A DNA stretch of 64,000 nucleotides from contig CBDDHB010000003.1 in NCBI GenBank assembly GCA_965228165.1, forward strand, positions 1,240,001 through 1,304,000, read 5' to 3'. The DNA comes from Oleispirillum sp965228165. Its GTDB lineage: Bacteria > Pseudomonadota > Alphaproteobacteria > Rhodospirillales > Rhodospirillaceae. The position numbers were made by a program, and so were the translations under genes. Of the stretch, positions 47,097-55,514 are shown in pieces. Numbering within the stretch: the first letter of the stretch is position 1; the number at the start of each line of letters is the position of its first letter. Below the pieces are notes generated by a model. It was not told the origin of the DNA and did no database searches. It saw nothing but the letters and a program-made list of their open reading frames with translations.

Positions 47097-47479
47097 TGGA
47101 CGACGCCGCGCCGCGCCTGGACCAGTGGCTGTGGTTCGCGCGTCTGGCCAAGACCCGCGCCCAGGCGCAGGCGCTGTGCGCCGAAGGCTGCGTGCGTCTG
47201 AACGGCGAAACGGTGCGGCGCGGTCAGCGCCGGGTGCGTCCCGGCGACCGGATCGAGGTCTTCCGCGATCCGGCGTGGCGGTTCGTCACCGTTCTGGCGT
47301 TGGCCGACCGGCGCCTCGGCGCGGCGTCGGCGCAGACTCTCTACGCCGAGTCGCGGTCGCCGCTGCGGTTGGCGCCGGGGGACGACCGTCCGATTCGAAC
47401 GCCCTACCCATCGACCGCTCCGGCGGGGAGGGGGCGGGGCCTTCCGGAAGCCGCTCCGTGCAACGATTTCTTCGATTGA
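47096..47479 (+). CDS. S4-domain RNA-binding protein, HslR-like
   Basis: 127 residues, start overlapping the helicase stop (TGATG). S4 fold in residues 8-70: PRLDQWLWFARLAKTRAQAQ, VRLNGETVRRGQRRVRPGDR. Relatives (Hsp15/HslR) bind stalled 50S-tRNA complexes or structured RNA. Pairing with an RNA helicase is common in alphaproteobacteria. The C-terminal 40 residues are Pro/Arg-rich and unconserved. Confidence 0.88.
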   Translation: MDDAAPRLDQWLWFARLAKTRAQAQALCAEGCVRLNGETVRRGQRRVRPGDRIEVFRDPAWRFVTVLALADRRLGAASAQTLYAESRSPLRLAPGDDRPIRTPYPSTAPAGRGRGLPEAAPCNDFFD

Positions 47480-47589
47480 ATCCAAGATGTTGAGAGCGAT
47501 TCTCAGGCCCCTTTTGCGGGCTTGAGTTCCCCCGCCCGAAGGCGTAGGTTGGGCGCATCGTCGCGGGTCACCAGAGGAGGTTTTGGACC

Positions 47590-47922
47590 ATGCCATACGT
47601 CGTCACCGACGGCTGCATCAAGTGCAAGTACATGGATTGCGTCGAGGTCTGCCCGGTGGATTGCTTCTACGAGGGCGAGAACTTCCTGGTGATCAATCCC
47701 GCCGAATGCATCGATTGCGGCGTTTGCGAGCCCGAATGCCCGGCCGAGGCGATCTTCCCCGACAGCGAGGACATCGCCGCCAAGTGGCTTCCGATCAACC
47801 GCGAGTATGCGGAAAAGTGGCCGAACATCACCGCCAAGGGGGACACCCCCGCCGACGCCGACGACTGGAAGGGCAAGCCCGACAAGGAAGCCCTGCTCAG
47901 TCCCAATCCCGCCGCCCGATGA
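47590..47922 (+). CDS. fdxA: Seven-iron ferredoxin FdxA
   Basis: 110 residues. Cys spacing CIKCKYMDCVEVCPVDCFYE and CIDCGVCEPECPAEAIF gives one [3Fe-4S] and one [4Fe-4S] cluster, the FdxA pattern, with the C-terminal extension AAKWLPINREYAEKWPNITA. GAGGAGG lies 9 bases before the ATG. Electron carrier; its specific partner is unknown. Confidence 0.95.
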   Translation: MPYVVTDGCIKCKYMDCVEVCPVDCFYEGENFLVINPAECIDCGVCEPECPAEAIFPDSEDIAAKWLPINREYAEKWPNITAKGDTPADADDWKGKPDKEALLSPNPAAR

Positions 47923-48282
47923 GCCGCTCCCGCGCCCGCCTTCGTCGGGCGTAATGTCTTGAAACTGTCGCCTTTCCGCGATTGACGCGCAAAACCCCGG
48001 TTTTCCGGTGGTTTTTGCGCGCCTGTCGTGCTATACAGTGCAGGTTGCGTCGCGATGACTTCCTCCTGAACGGGGGCGCGAAGTCCGGGCGCGCATTTTT
48101 TTGATACCGACAAGACGGCTCGGGCCCGCCGCAAGCGGGCGTCACGGTTGGATCGCCTCTGATCGTGCGCGGGGGCCGTTCGCGTCGGACGAAACGGCGG
48201 GAGCGGCATCCCGACGTTGGGGCGCATCGGCGCGGGCGATTCTGCAAACCGCCCGCCCGGCATACGGAAAGAGAGACGGCGA
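47923..48282. other. Intergenic region fdxA-carD with hairpin
   Basis: 360 bases, no supported gene. An imperfect hairpin GCGCAAAACCCCGG-TTTT-CCGGTGGTTTTTGCGC lies at 47987-48020 and may end the fdxA transcript. TATACA at 48032 is a possible -10 for a long carD leader, but its -35 is poor. The remainder is GC-rich leader with short palindromes. Confidence 0.55.
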
Positions 48283-48777
48283 ATGATGAAGGAACAGTTC
48301 AGGGCCGGCGATCATGTGGTCTATCCCACCCATGGGGTCGGCAACGTTCTGGCGGTGGAAATCCAGAAGATCGGCGGCATGGAATTGGAACTGATCGTGA
48401 TTGCGTTCGAACAGGATCGCATGACCCTGAAGGTTCCGGTGGCCAAGGCGCAGGCGGCGGGCCTGCGCAAGCTGTCGAATCGCAAGATCATGCAAAGCGC
48501 CTTGACCACCTTGAAGGGCCGCGCCACGGTGCGCCGCGCCATGTGGTCGCGCCGCGCCCAGGAATACGAGGCGAAGATCAATTCCGGCGATCCGGTGTCG
48601 ATCGCCGAGGTGGTGCGCGATCTGCACCGCAACGCCCGCAATGCCGAACAATCCTACAGCGAGCGCCAGATCTACGAGCAGGCGCTGGAGCGTCTGGCGC
48701 ACGAGGTGGCGGCGGTCGAAAAGATCGGCCACGACGAAGCCACCCGCCGTCTGGAAACCCTGCTCGAGGCGGCCTGA
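48283..48777 (+). CDS. CarD-family transcriptional regulator
   Basis: 164 residues. N-terminal RNA-polymerase-interacting domain FRAGDHVVYPTHGVGNVLAV, then FEQDRMTLKVPVAKAQAAGL. The C-terminal helical DNA-binding part holds KGRATVRRAMWSRRAQEYEA, INSGDPVSIAEVVRDLHRNA and QSYSERQIYEQALERLAHEV. Stabilises open complexes at many promoters in alphaproteobacteria. GAGAGACGGCGA precedes the ATG; ATG 48286 is equally possible. Followed by a strong terminator. Confidence 0.95.
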   Translation: MMKEQFRAGDHVVYPTHGVGNVLAVEIQKIGGMELELIVIAFEQDRMTLKVPVAKAQAAGLRKLSNRKIMQSALTTLKGRATVRRAMWSRRAQEYEAKINSGDPVSIAEVVRDLHRNARNAEQSYSERQIYEQALERLAHEVAAVEKIGHDEATRRLETLLEAA

Positions 48778-48803
48778 AACCCAAGGTTTTTTCCGGTTTG
48801 TCG

Positions 48804-48838
48804 AAAACCCCCGCGACACGCGTTGTCGCGGGGGTTTT
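48804..48838. terminator. Rho-independent terminator after carD
   Basis: Stem AAAACCCCCGCGACA / TGTCGCGGGGGTTTT (15 bp) with a 5-base loop and a following T. The A run on the left lets it work in both directions. It lies 27 bases after the carD stop. Confidence 0.9.
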
Positions 48839-48874
48839 TGCAGTGTAGAACCAGGGGAGCGAGGCGAGACAGAG

Positions 48875-49684
48875 ATGGCCGGAATGGGGCAGGCGGAGGT
48901 ATGGCGCACGTTCGATCGACCCGGGCGGACCTGGGTGGTCGGCGCCGTGCATGGCGAATCGGAACGTTTGCGCCAGGTGCACGATCAGATCTCGCGCCAG
49001 TTCCGTGCCGGAGATCGCCTGATCTATGCCGGGGACCTGATGGGCTACGGCCCCGATGTGGTCGGCGCGCTGAACGAGCTTCTGCTGTTCCGTCGCGCCC
49101 TGATGGCGCGCTTCGATGCCGAGGCCGAGGACATCGTCATCCTGCGCGGCGCGCAGGAGGAAATGTGGCGCAAGCTGCTGCAACTCCATTTCGCCCCCGA
49201 CCCCGCCAACGTTCTGGACTGGATGCTGTCTCGCGGCTTGAAGGCCAGTCTGGAGTCCTATGGCCTCTCCGCCGACGCGGCCTTGGACGCGGCGCGCGAC
49301 GGACGCACCGCCCTGTCCCGCTGGACCGGACACGCCGCCGATTCCATCGATACCCACGACGGGCACCGACCGTTGATGGCGCGTCTGCTGCACGCGGCGG
49401 TGGTCGCCGACGGCTCCCTGCTGGTGGTCAACGCCGGGTTCGATCGGGGCGTCGGCCTGGACAAGCAGCTCGATTCCTTCTGGTGGGGCGGCGCCGACTT
49501 CGAGACCCTGACCCCCGAGGCCACCGGCTATCGCCTGGCGGTGCGCGGCGCCACCCACGGCGTGCCGGGGGTGCGCTTTTCCCGGCATGTCGTCACCCTG
49601 GACGGCGGCGCGGGGCGGGGCGGCCCGGTGTGCGCCGCCCTGTTCGGGCCGGAAGGCAACACCGTCCAGGTGGTCGAGGCGTAA
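48875..49684 (+). CDS. Metallophosphoesterase-like protein with lost metal ligands
   Basis: 269 residues, layout of PP1/calcineurin-type phosphoesterases. The three metal motifs are present but altered: GAVHGE where GDxHG is expected, AGDLMGYGPD (GD kept) and LRGAQEEM where RGNHE is expected. Thus one Asp, the Asn and a His ligand or acid are replaced by Ala, Ala and Gln. Catalysis is unlikely; a binding or regulatory role, or a very different chemistry, is possible. Starts with MAGMGQAEVWRTFDRPG; follows the carD terminator, so separately transcribed. Confidence 0.65.
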   Translation: MAGMGQAEVWRTFDRPGRTWVVGAVHGESERLRQVHDQISRQFRAGDRLIYAGDLMGYGPDVVGALNELLLFRRALMARFDAEAEDIVILRGAQEEMWRKLLQLHFAPDPANVLDWMLSRGLKASLESYGLSADAALDAARDGRTALSRWTGHAADSIDTHDGHRPLMARLLHAAVVADGSLLVVNAGFDRGVGLDKQLDSFWWGGADFETLTPEATGYRLAVRGATHGVPGVRFSRHVVTLDGGAGRGGPVCAALFGPEGNTVQVVEA

Positions 49685-49691
49685 CGCCGAA

Positions 49692-49853
49692 ACCTTGCGA
49701 GGGGGCCCGACCCTCCTCTCCCAGCGTCCCCCTCTCCTCGGTTTTTCGCCGCGACAGCGGCGATCGGTCATCCCGCTACCGCGCGAAGGCATTCTGGCGC
49801 TGTGCGCATAAACAAGGTTTGGGGTCTGTGGCCCAGGGCCACTGGCCTGGTCT
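49692..49853. repeat. Dispersed intergenic repeat, copy C
   Basis: Contains TTTTTCGCCGCGACAGCGGC, then GATCGGTCATCCCGC and GCGCTGTGCGCATAAACAAG, in the same order as copies A and B. Lies between the phosphoesterase-like gene and the convergent TDT transporter gene. Confidence 0.65.
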
Positions 49854-50828
49854 TTAGTTCTTCGTCGCCGGGGCGGGGGTGCGTGCCGGGGCGAAACGTC
49901 CGTAGTGCAGGGCGTAGCGCAGGGCGACGTAGGAGACCACGGCGGTGGCGACGGCGAGTTCCAGGGTTCCCCAATGGCGGATCGCGGCGACGGTGTCGGC
50001 GGCGATGCAGTGGCGTTCCAGGAAGGCGGCGGCCTTGAAGCTGGCGGTGGCGGCGATCACGGTGGGGAAGGTAAAGGCGGCATAGCCGGGGGAGAACGGC
50101 AGGCGCAGCAGTTCCCAGAAGGCGACATAGACGACGAGCGCCATCAGCGAACCGAGCCCCAGGAGAACGACCACGAGCAACAGGTTCGGTTCCGCCGGGA
50201 AGGTCAGGTATCCGGCGAGGCAAAGGTTGGGCGGCGCGGCGAGGATGGCGATGGTGGGCTTGGCGGGCGCGGGCACTTCGGCGGCGAAGATCAGGCGGTG
50301 CAGCATCAGGGGCAGCATCACCGCATAGGCGGCGATACCGAACCACAGGAGCGCCTGGGAAATCGGCAGGAAGGCGGCGTCCGGGGTCGAGAGCACCGCG
50401 ACCACCGGGCCGATCGGCGGGACGAACCAACTGGGCACCATGTGGTGCAGGCGCGGCTCGCGGAGGCGATGCAGGGTGAACAGCGCAAGGAAGCCAAGGT
50501 GCGCGGCGATCGCGGCGAGCCACAGGATTCCGGCCGCGCCGGGCGAGACCTTGCCGAGGCTGACGCTGATCACCATCGCCGCCATCGCCAGGGTGGGAAT
50601 CACCGAGCCGACCACCGGGTGGGCGAGTTCGGCGAGCAGGGTGCGCGGATGGAGGATGAATTTCAGCGTCAACAGCGCGGCGATGGCGGCGGCGATCAGC
50701 GCCCCCGCGGTCTGGATCGCGCCGCCGCTCGGGATTTGGGTTTCCCACGCCCAGGACAGGCTGGCGATGCCGAGGGCGAGGCCGCCGGCGGGGGAGGGAA
50801 AGGCGTTCAGGCGGGTCTTCAGCGGCAT
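49854..50828 (-). CDS. TDT-family (TehA/SLAC1-like) membrane transporter
   Basis: 324 residues from ATG 50828 (MPLKTRLNAFPSPAGGLALG), with about ten hydrophobic segments. FPSPAGGLALGIASLSWAWE and the mid-region PSWFVPPIGPVVAVLSTPDA match the tellurite-resistance/dicarboxylate transporter family, as does FSPGYAAFTFPTVIAATASF near the end. Likely an anion channel or exporter in the inner membrane. Divergent from a LysR gene, whose product probably controls it. The frame is open to 50900, but the MPLK start fits better. Confidence 0.82.
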   Translation of the reverse strand: MPLKTRLNAFPSPAGGLALGIASLSWAWETQIPSGGAIQTAGALIAAAIAALLTLKFILHPRTLLAELAHPVVGSVIPTLAMAAMVISVSLGKVSPGAAGILWLAAIAAHLGFLALFTLHRLREPRLHHMVPSWFVPPIGPVVAVLSTPDAAFLPISQALLWFGIAAYAVMLPLMLHRLIFAAEVPAPAKPTIAILAAPPNLCLAGYLTFPAEPNLLLVVVLLGLGSLMALVVYVAFWELLRLPFSPGYAAFTFPTVIAATASFKAAAFLERHCIAADTVAAIRHWGTLELAVATAVVSYVALRYALHYGRFAPARTPAPATKN

Positions 50829-50893
50829 TGCGGTCGGTCTCCGGGTTCGGGGGCGCCTGGAGAATCTAGGGAGCCGCAGGCGGAAATTGAAAC

Positions 50894-50917
50894 TAAACAT
50901 ATTCGACGATATGTTTA
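50894..50917. promoter_or_regulatory. Palindromic operator between TDT and LysR genes
   Basis: TAAACATAT-TCGACG-ATATGTTTA, a perfect 9-bp inverted repeat in an AT-rich island, six bases before the LysR ATG. Position and symmetry fit the binding site of the LysR regulator controlling itself and the divergent transporter. Confidence 0.7.
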
Positions 50918-50923
50918 ACGGAA

Positions 50924-51835
50924 ATGAACGTATCGGCGATCACGGTGAAGCAGCTTCGGGTTTTCGACGCGGTGGCGCGGCACGGTTCGCTCACCCGCGC
51001 CGCCGCCGTGCTGTTCGTCACCAAGGCGGCGGTCTCGGTTTCCCTGCGCGAGTTGGAAAATCAGCTGGGCTGTCCGCTGTTCGACCGCAAGAACAACCGC
51101 TTGATCTTGAACGATTGCGGTGCGCAGCTTCGGCCCCTGGCCGACGACATGCTGCAACGCCTGGCGGCGATGGAGCGCCTGTTCAAGGGGGAAACCCTGG
51201 GCGGGCGGTTGCGCATCGGCGCCAGCGTGACCATCGGCAACCATCTGTTGCCGCCGCTGCTGGGCGGTTTCATGGCGCGGGTGGAGATTCCGCGCCCGGA
51301 GGTGACGATCGCCAACACCGCCCAGCTTTGCCGGATGGTCGTGGGGTTCGACATCGACGCCGCCTTCGTCGAGGGAGCCACCCACGGCGCTCCGCTCGAG
51401 GTGACGCCGCTGTGGCGCGACCGGCTGGTGGTGATCGCGCCGCCCGGGCATCCGCTGACCGACGGACGGGTTCGCACGGTTTCGGAACTGGCCGGGCAGA
51501 CCTGGATTCTGCGCGAACCGACATCCGGCACCCGCGAACAGTTTTCGTTGCGTCTGGAGCCGACCCTGCCCTCCTGGCGTCTGGGTCTGGAATTCGGCGG
51601 CAACGAGCCGATCGTCAACGCGGTGGCGGCGGGTCTGGGCCTGGGGTTCCTCTCCGAATTCGCCGTCGCCGACGCCCTGGCGGCGGGTCGGGTCGCCGTG
51701 GTCGCCCTGGACGCGGAGCATGCGCGCAGCCTGGACCTGGTGGTGGCTCCGGGGAAGTATCAAAGCCCGCTGCTGCGGCGCTTCCTGGACTATTGCCGGG
51801 CCTGGACGCCGGAACCGATTTCCCGATCCCCGTAA
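50924..51835 (+). CDS. LysR-family transcriptional regulator
   Basis: 303 residues. N-terminal winged helix: VKQLRVFDAVARHGSLTRAA, VTKAAVSVSLRELENQLGCP and LFDRKNNRLILNDCGAQL. The C-terminal co-inducer domain begins near residue 90 (LGGRLRIGASVTIGNHLLPP). Divergent from the TDT transporter with a palindrome in the shared 95-base region, so likely its regulator. The ligand is unknown. Confidence 0.93.
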   Translation: MNVSAITVKQLRVFDAVARHGSLTRAAAVLFVTKAAVSVSLRELENQLGCPLFDRKNNRLILNDCGAQLRPLADDMLQRLAAMERLFKGETLGGRLRIGASVTIGNHLLPPLLGGFMARVEIPRPEVTIANTAQLCRMVVGFDIDAAFVEGATHGAPLEVTPLWRDRLVVIAPPGHPLTDGRVRTVSELAGQTWILREPTSGTREQFSLRLEPTLPSWRLGLEFGGNEPIVNAVAAGLGLGFLSEFAVADALAAGRVAVVALDAEHARSLDLVVAPGKYQSPLLRRFLDYCRAWTPEPISRSP

Positions 51836-51841
51836 TTTTTA

Positions 51842-51885
51842 TTGACGAATATCGGTATTATGGGGTATAAATACCGGAAATCGTC
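51842..51885 (+). promoter_or_regulatory. Sigma-70-like promoter overlapped by an inverted repeat
   Basis: TTGACG (51842-51847) and TATAAA (51866-51871) with an 18-base spacer are close to consensus, rare in this GC-rich region. CGGTATT-N10-AATACCG (51853-51876) overlaps the spacer and -10, and the symmetry extends imperfectly outward from GACGA to ATCGTC. Suggests a strong promoter under repression for the gene at 51904. Confidence 0.7.
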
Positions 51886-51903
51886 ATTTCTGGGGAGGCC
51901 GTG

Positions 51904-53485
51904 ATGCCGCTGTTCGATTCCATGTCCGACGGGTTCCGGACGCCCTTCGCCGTCGGCGCGGCGGTGGGCGACGGCGCGCCGCCGAAGCCGGAAGACGGCA
52001 GGCGCACCCGAGCCGCGCTCGACCTTCTGGGGTATCGCCGCGATGCCGAGGGCGATGGCGGCGACCTGTTCGACGACCTGCGCGACTTCCAGAAGGACAA
52101 CGGTCTGGAGATCGACGGGGTGATGAACCCCGGCGGTCCCACCGAGAAGACGTTGGGCGAGTTGGTGGCGAAGGCCGATCCCGCCGACGCGCCGCGCTTT
52201 CCGCAGGGGGATACGGTGGACCGGCGCATCCGCTCGCTGATGGAGGATTCCCGTTACCCTTCCGATGCGCGCCTGCGCAAGCATGTGGAGCGGCAGTTCG
52301 AGACCGCCTATCCCGGCGCCCTGCGCTTCGACGTCCAGGGCCGGATGGAGCGTCCGTTGACGGAGATCACTCCGTCGGAAGTCTCTCCTTTCGACCCCCG
52401 GGGCGTCCTGGCGCAACGGCGAAGGGCCATCCGCAACGCCGTGGCGTGGAAATTCGACCCCGCCGACTACACCGGCGGCGCGGAGATCTCCGTGCCGCCC
52501 GAGGAAACCAACGCGGCGGTGCGGGATGCCTTCCGCGAAGGCGAACGGCAGCGCCGGGAGCGCGCGGCGGAGGCGGCGAGGAACGCCACCCCCCTGCCCG
52601 AGGGCGAGCTTTCCGACGAGGCCCTGACGCAAACCCGCGAGGCCTTCCGCGCGGCGAAGGAAAAGCAGGATGCCGCCGCCGCGTGGGAGAAGGGTCTGCT
52701 GCCGGAGTTTGCGGGCGGCGACCGGCAGGCGTTCGAGGCGGCGGCGCGGCGGCTGGGCGAGTTGCGGGAAAAGAACGCCGAGGCCTACGGCAAACTTTCC
52801 GCCGACACCCGCGCGGTTCACCGGGCTTACGAGACATCCCGCGAGGCGTACGAACCGATCAAGAAGAAGGCGCTGGAACTCGGCCTGGGCAGCGAGGAGG
52901 AACTCAACGCCCGCTTCGACAGGGAAGCCTTCGAGGTCGCCATGCACGTCGGCGCCCTGCGCAACGCCGACGGCGCGATCAAGGAACCGCTGGCGGAGGT
53001 GGTAACACGCATCGGTCAGGCGATGGACTTAGTCAATGGCGAGGAACCCGATTACGCGGCTCTGCAAAAGCGGCTTCAGAATATCCGGGAGTCGGTGCCG
53101 AAGGGATACAAGGACAGCCCGGTCTACGACCGAATCCGCGACGCCACCGACTTGGCGGTGAACGTCGCCTCGTGGGCCGCCGCCCCCGCCGGTGCGGCGA
53201 TCGGTGCGGCGGAAGTCGCCGAGGAGCTGAGGAAGCGCGGCGCGTCGTTGGACGAACAACGCATCGGTGCGGTGGTGGGGTCTCTGGTCGGGCGGATCGG
53301 GAAAGGGGTGACCCGAACGGGGGTCGGCGCGGCGGAAAGCGCCTTGGCGCGGGGGCGGCGTCAAGTTGGGGGGTAAAATTCCATCGCCGTTGCGCCGCGC
53401 GGGCGAATATGCCGCCGACGAGGCCATCGACCGCGCCAGCGCCGCCGCCACCGTCCACGCGATGAGGCCTGACAGAAAGCGCTAA
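51904..53485 (+). CDS. Peptidoglycan-binding-domain-like protein of unknown function, frameshifted at the end
   Basis: About 526 residues after correction. Residues ~30-75 look like a PG_binding_1-type module (RTRAALDLLGYRR, DLRDFQKDNGLEIDGVM, TEKTLGEL). The rest is Ala/Glu/Arg-rich and probably helical or coiled coil, with an Ala/Gly-rich stretch near residue 420-440 (SWAAAPAGAAIGAAEVAEEL). The frame stops early at a run of six G (53368-53373); five G continues with KIPSPLRRAGEYAADEAIDR to 53485. GGGGAGG precedes ATG 51904. It has its own strong promoter. No signal peptide. Function unknown. Confidence 0.65.
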
Positions 53486-54078
53486 CCGGGAGGATCGCAG
53501 TAATCAAGCGGTCGATTGAGGATCGTGTTCATAATCAGGACGCAGAAGATGTCGAAGCGCGACGCCTGGGGACCGGAATAGGTCATGCCGTAGCCCCGCA
53601 TCACCACGCGGGCGACGACGCTGCCCTGGTCGGCGGCCTTTTGCCCCCAGGCTTGCGCCTGTTTGCGGTCCGTTTCCGCATAGTGGCGAAGAAGGAAGAT
53701 TTGGGCGTCCACATAGCCTTGATCCGCAGCCTTATGATTCCAGAAGGCCGCCTGTTCTGCATTTCTCGGGCGACCGTCGCCGTAGTCGAGGCAGAGGCCG
53801 AAATTGTATTGGCCGACGGCAAGGCCTTTCTGGGCCGCTCTCTCGTACCAATCGCAGGCCACCGTCAGATTGCGGGAAACGCCTTCTCCAAAATCGTACA
53901 TATTGCCGATGCGGTTCATCGCCTTGGGGTCGCCCGCCTCGGCGAGGGGCAGCAGGAGGGTCCTGGCCTTGGCGTAGTCGCCCGCGTCATAGGCGGCGTA
54001 GCCGTCCTCCTCCGTCTGCGCGACAGCGGGCGCGGCAAGGCCAAGGGCAAGAACCAGGACGGACAGAACGCGGCGCAT
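53482..54078 (-). CDS. Sel1-repeat protein with signal peptide
   Basis: 198 residues from ATG 54078: signal peptide MRRVLSVLVLALGLAAPAVA, then three to four Sel1/TPR-like repeats (AMNRIGNMYDFGEGVSRN, GQYNFGLCLDYGDGRPRN, AQIFLLRHYAETDRKQ). Periplasmic scaffold-type protein. ATG 54090 (MGAPMRRV) is an alternative with GGAG upstream. The stop overlaps the convergent gene at 53485 by 4 bases. Confidence 0.8.
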   Translation of the reverse strand: MRRVLSVLVLALGLAAPAVAQTEEDGYAAYDAGDYAKARTLLLPLAEAGDPKAMNRIGNMYDFGEGVSRNLTVACDWYERAAQKGLAVGQYNFGLCLDYGDGRPRNAEQAAFWNHKAADQGYVDAQIFLLRHYAETDRKQAQAWGQKAADQGSVVARVVMRGYGMTYSGPQASRFDIFCVLIMNTILNRPLDYCDPPG

Positions 54079-54167
54079 GGGGGCTCCCATTCCCGTCTCC
54101 CGATTGTATCCGGCATCTTGCCACGGCTTTCCATGCGCCATCAACGGAACGACCGGAATATGCTCTA

Positions 54168-54352
54168 GGCCGGGCGCGGCCCGGACCCGCGAAGGGTCGC
54201 AGACCCTTCGATCCCATTCGTTCGTTTTGCGCGCGGCGCCAAGGAACCCTCTCTCAACGCGATGGTCGATAGCCGCTGACGCGGCGAGAAAAAGCATGGG
54301 ATGCAAGGGTCCGCGACCCTTGCCGGGTCCAGGGCGGAGCCCTGGGCTGGTT
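54168..54352. repeat. Dispersed intergenic repeat, copy B (inverted)
   Basis: Reverse orientation to copy A. On the minus strand it reads GGGCTCCGCCCTGGACCC, AAGGGTCGCGGACCCTTG, CTTTTTCTCGCCGCGTCAGC, GGCTATCG, GCGCGCAAAAC and GAAGGGTCTGCGACCCTTCG. Lies between the Sel1 gene and a small conserved-looking gene. Confidence 0.7.
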
Positions 54353-54601
54353 TTACACCTTGCAGGTCTTGCCTGCGTCCATTTCGGGCTTCGCCCGTCC
54401 GGGATAGACCACCGCCACCTTGCCCTGAAAGGTCGCTTCGACGTAGCGGTCGCCCGCCGCGTCGATGCCCAGCTTCAGGATCATCCTTCCGGTCTCGACG
54501 GCGCGCGCCGCATCCAGACCTTCCATGTCGAAGGCCTGGGCCAGGCTGCCGAGCAGGGTATTGATCTCGTCGAAGGCTTCCTGTTCGGTTTGGTTGCTCA
54601 C
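54353..54601 (-). CDS. Small acidic protein of unknown function
   Basis: 82 residues, GTG start at 54601 with GGGGAG 7 bases upstream. NTLLGSLAQAFDMEGLDAAR and FQGKVAVVYPGRAKPEMDAG look well ordered; no membrane segment and one Cys near the end. It sits 28 bases after panC on the same strand and may be co-transcribed with panBC. I do not recognise the family. Confidence 0.6.
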   Translation of the reverse strand: MSNQTEQEAFDEINTLLGSLAQAFDMEGLDAARAVETGRMILKLGIDAAGDRYVEATFQGKVAVVYPGRAKPEMDAGKTCKV

Positions 54602-54629
54602 CCCGGTACTCCCCGATTCGGCGGACGGC

Positions 54630-55490
54630 TCAGGCCACCGCCAGGTTGTCGATCAGACGGGGCCGCCCCAGACGCGCCGCGACCAGCAGCCGCGCCGGAC
54701 GGTCGAACTCCGCCAACGGCGCCAGACCGTCCGCCGCACGCAGTTCCAGATAGTCGATGGCGGAGAAACCGGCGGCGAGAATCGCCGCCTTCGCCCCCTC
54801 CAGCGCCGTCGCCACCGCCGCGCCGCCCTTGATCGCCGCAGCCGCGTCGGCGAGGGCGCGATGGAGAGCCGGAGCGGCGGCCCGCTCCGCCGCCGAAAGA
54901 TAGGCATTGCGCGACGACATGGCGAGGCCGTCCGCCTCGCGCACCGTCGGCACCCCCAGCACGCTCACCGGAATGTCGAGGTCGCGCACCAGGCGGCGGA
55001 TCACCTGCAATTGCTGATAGTCCTTCTCGCCGAACGCCGCGACGTCGGGCAAAACCTGCAACAACAGCTTGGTCACCACCGTGGCGACGCCGGAGAAATG
55101 CCCCGGACGCGACGCGCCGCACAGGCCCTCGGACACCCCGGAGACGGAGATCGCGGTGGAGAATCCCTGCGGATAGATTTCCTCCACCGTCGGCGCGAAC
55201 AGCAAGGACGCCCCGGCGGCGGCGAGCTTCTCGCGGTCCGCATCCTCGGTGCGGGGATAGGCGGCGAAATCCTCGTTGGGGCCGAACTGGGTCGGGTTGA
55301 CGAAAATCGACACCACCACCCGGTCGGCCACCTTCAAGGCGGCGCGCACCAGGGCCAAATGGCCATCGTGCAGCGCCCCCATGGTCGGCACCAGGCCGAC
55401 CGCCAGCCCCGCCTTGCGCCAATCGGCGACCCGCGCCCGCAAATCGCCGACGCGCCGCGTCACCGGCTGCAGCCCCTGTGTTCCGGTCAT
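54630..55490 (-). CDS. panC: Pantothenate synthetase
   Basis: 286 residues. LVPTMGALHDGHLALVRAAL is the ATP-binding HIGH-like motif, FVNPTQFGPNEDFAAYPRTE and GFSTAISVSGVSEGLCGASR follow, and FGEKDYQQLQVIRRLVRDLD is the KMSKS-side block. Joins pantoate and beta-alanine to pantothenate (vitamin B5, for CoA). 24 bases after panB in one operon. Confidence 0.96.
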   Translation of the reverse strand: MTGTQGLQPVTRRVGDLRARVADWRKAGLAVGLVPTMGALHDGHLALVRAALKVADRVVVSIFVNPTQFGPNEDFAAYPRTEDADREKLAAAGASLLFAPTVEEIYPQGFSTAISVSGVSEGLCGASRPGHFSGVATVVTKLLLQVLPDVAAFGEKDYQQLQVIRRLVRDLDIPVSVLGVPTVREADGLAMSSRNAYLSAAERAAAPALHRALADAAAAIKGGAAVATALEGAKAAILAAGFSAIDYLELRAADGLAPLAEFDRPARLLVAARLGRPRLIDNLAVA

Positions 55491-55514
55491 CGCCGATCCC
55501 TCCCTAGGGGTTTC

